From assembly GCF_003208215.1 (NCBI RefSeq), contig NZ_QKLW01000004.1, positions 186,001-250,000 of the forward strand: DNA of 64,000 nucleotides, read 5' to 3'. The stretch is from Marinomonas alcarazii (GTDB taxonomy: Bacteria > Pseudomonadota > Gammaproteobacteria > Pseudomonadales > Marinomonadaceae). This document shows, piece by piece, positions 62,661 to 64,000 of the stretch (positions are counted from its first letter, which is position 1; every line of letters starts with the position of its first letter). Under the pieces are notes generated by a model, which saw only the letters and a program-made list of their open reading frames with translations, was not told the origin of the DNA and made no database searches. Both the position numbers and the translations under genes were made by a program.

Positions 62661-64000
62661 TAGGTCCTCACATCGATTAAAGAGTGTGTTTTAAGCGCAC
62701 TGTCTTTTTCTTTATCCAGTTTTGCTTGAAAGGCATCTAGCCTTTCTACTTCTATGTCTTTGTCCGTTAATCGCTGTTTCAAAAGAGACATATTTTTTTG
62801 TAGCTTTTGTACAGTGTCTGGGTCTTCGGCTGCAAATAAAACCCCCACTTTGTTGGCCTGAATACTGGCTCGTGCATCGAACCGACCAGTTTCTTCGAAA
62901 TCAAACTTGAGTTTTACCAACCAGCGCCTGTCTTGTTTAGATTGTTCTTCACTGCTTGCATCTTTATTTATTTCGATTTGAACGAAACTAGGAGTTTGGC
63001 CGTTTTTAATTGGCAGTTCTATGTGCAGTGGATAGGTTGGTGTAGTGATTTGGTTTGGATCTGAAAAGTGGCGTAATTGGCTCGTTGTTATGCGTTCAAT
63101 AGCATTGGCAATTTGTTCAGTTGGTATGCTTCCAAGGCGCAATGCGCCTGTATTTTCTTGCACGTCTTTTAGGCGGGATAAATTGAGTTTTATGTCCGCA
63201 GGAATTTGAGTTTTGTTGTCACTAGCCAGTAGCGATTCCGAAAAGACACCGCTGGTCTGAAGGGCTTGCTTCATTGTATCCGGTGACGTGGTCAGTGCTC
63301 CTAAGTTTGGGAAACTTTGAATAAGTTGTCTCAGGGCCTGTTGTGTTTTGGGTGGTAAGTTGGCAGATGATGTCTCGTTAAGAGTGTGTAATTGTTTGAC
63401 GAGTTGGGACATGTCTGCGAGCGAAAGTTGCCTTGGAAGGCTCTGCTTAAGCGCTTCTGCTTGGGTAGAAGGGATGGTTGAGGTGTTCGCTTTTGCCGGT
63501 AATACTTGCAGGTTGTTATTGGCATCAACCATAACTCTAATCACATCGCCTTTTTTTAGTGGCGTTTGGCTCAATATAGGAAACTCAGTTTTTCCATCTG
63601 AGACGGTTGCCACTTGAGGGTTGTTCGGGCTGACCATTGCTGTGGGCTGTGGTGCGCTATTGGCTGGACGCAGTGGTACATTGAGTGTCGGTGTGTTTGT
63701 CGCTTGGCTGGGCGCTTGGCTTGATGCGGCAGTTTGGGGGCTTGTTGTCTGATTTGTTGTGTTGGTTTGCGGAGCTGGAGTTTGGGTATTAGTAGCTGGT
63801 GCAAGCGACGTGGTTGATTGATTGGGTGGTGTCGCAGGCGTCGCGGAGGTAACGGTTAAATTGACAACGCGAGACGCTAGCATAAGATTATCAGCTTGCT
63901 TAACCGTAGGGGTATTTGCGCCTGTAAGGGTTTTGCTGGATGAGTTTTCAACTGGAATAGACAGGGAGGCTTGCTGCAAGTTGGTTCTGTTTAATTTTGC
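62660..64000 (-). CDS. Second FliK-like protein, 5' end beyond the window
   Basis: The frame is open to the right edge, so the start lies outside, although a TTG at 63979 is possible. The visible part is about 446 residues. The N-terminal half is Thr/Pro/Gln/Asn-rich, as in hook-length rulers. The C-terminal half is ordered, with PLHIELPIKNGQTPSFVQIE and RWLVKLKFDFEETGRFDARA, resembling the FliK C-terminal domain that binds FlhB. Pairing with a mini-FlhB supports a second ruler/switch pair. Expression is opposite to the che genes. Confidence 0.75.
   Translation of the reverse strand, partial: AKLNRTNLQQASLSIPVENSSSKTLTGANTPTVKQADNLMLASRVVNLTVTSATPATPPNQSTTSLAPATNTQTPAPQTNTTNQTTSPQTAASSQAPSQATNTPTLNVPLRPANSAPQPTAMVSPNNPQVATVSDGKTEFPILSQTPLKKGDVIRVMVDANNNLQVLPAKANTSTIPSTQAEALKQSLPRQLSLADMSQLVKQLHTLNETSSANLPPKTQQALRQLIQSFPNLGALTTSPDTMKQALQTSGVFSESLLASDNKTQIPADIKLNLSRLKDVQENTGALRLGSIPTEQIANAIERITTSQLRHFSDPNQITTPTYPLHIELPIKNGQTPSFVQIEINKDASSEEQSKQDRRWLVKLKFDFEETGRFDARASIQANKVGVLFAAEDPDTVQKLQKNMSLLKQRLTDKDIEVERLDAFQAKLDKEKDSALKTHSLIDVRT

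Overview
The window looks like chromosomal DNA of a motile, Gram-negative marine gammaproteobacterium of the Oceanospirillales type; Marinomonas or a close relative is my best guess. The evidence is the LPS heptose/Kdo genes, the Pseudomonas-like flagellar/chemotaxis order (fleSR-fliEFGHIJ ... fliKLMNOPQR-flhB-flhA-flhF-fliA-cheYZAB-motCD-parC-parP-cheW) and moderate GC content by eye (not computed). The DNA is densely coding. I see no rRNA, tRNA, insertion sequence, prophage or CRISPR array.

Layout. (1) 1-8052: envelope sugar genes. These are a truncated glycosyltransferase-like gene, waaF, hldD and an AGE-family sugar epimerase gene on the minus strand, then hldE, msbA and waaA on the plus strand. 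(2) 8062-11587: a TPP riboswitch followed by the thiamine ABC importer thiBPQ. (3) 11670-15134: three EamA/DMT transporters and a MipA-like outer membrane protein. (4) 15287-18924: rpsF-rpsR-(DUF2232-like membrane protein)-rplI, a terminator, then dnaB. (5) 19018-20580: an Aer-like PAS chemoreceptor. (6) 20648-27343: biotin synthesis. bioA and comF lie on the minus strand and bioBFHCD on the plus strand; a BirA-type operator overlapping the bioB promoter lies inside the start of comF. (7) 27443-64000: the flagellar and chemotaxis supercluster.

The flagellar region is conventional in most genes but differs in three ways. First, the gene in the fleQ position encodes only the N-terminal receiver-like part and the C-terminal Fis-type helix-turn-helix of FleQ; the whole AAA+ sigma-54 activation domain is absent. 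Second, fleN/flhG, the usual FleQ antagonist and flagellar-number ATPase, is absent from its normal place between flhF and fliA. Third, four genes sit between fliJ and fliK: a 620-residue cytoplasmic protein with faint CheA/CheW resemblance, a two-TM receptor-like protein without a standard signalling tip, a STAS anti-sigma-factor antagonist and a REC-PP2C-HATPase switch protein. STAS and REC-PP2C genes at this spot are known from pseudomonads; the two large upstream genes I do not recognise. They are my best candidate for an undescribed system, possibly a sensory input for a partner switch tied to flagellar assembly.

Other points of note are a sigma-54 promoter in front of fliK, repeated FliM-like peptides in the CheA linker, a 13-copy GAGCCA hexanucleotide repeat in parP, and a second FliK-like/mini-FlhB pair at the right edge. 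All functional calls come from reading the sequence; no database search was run.
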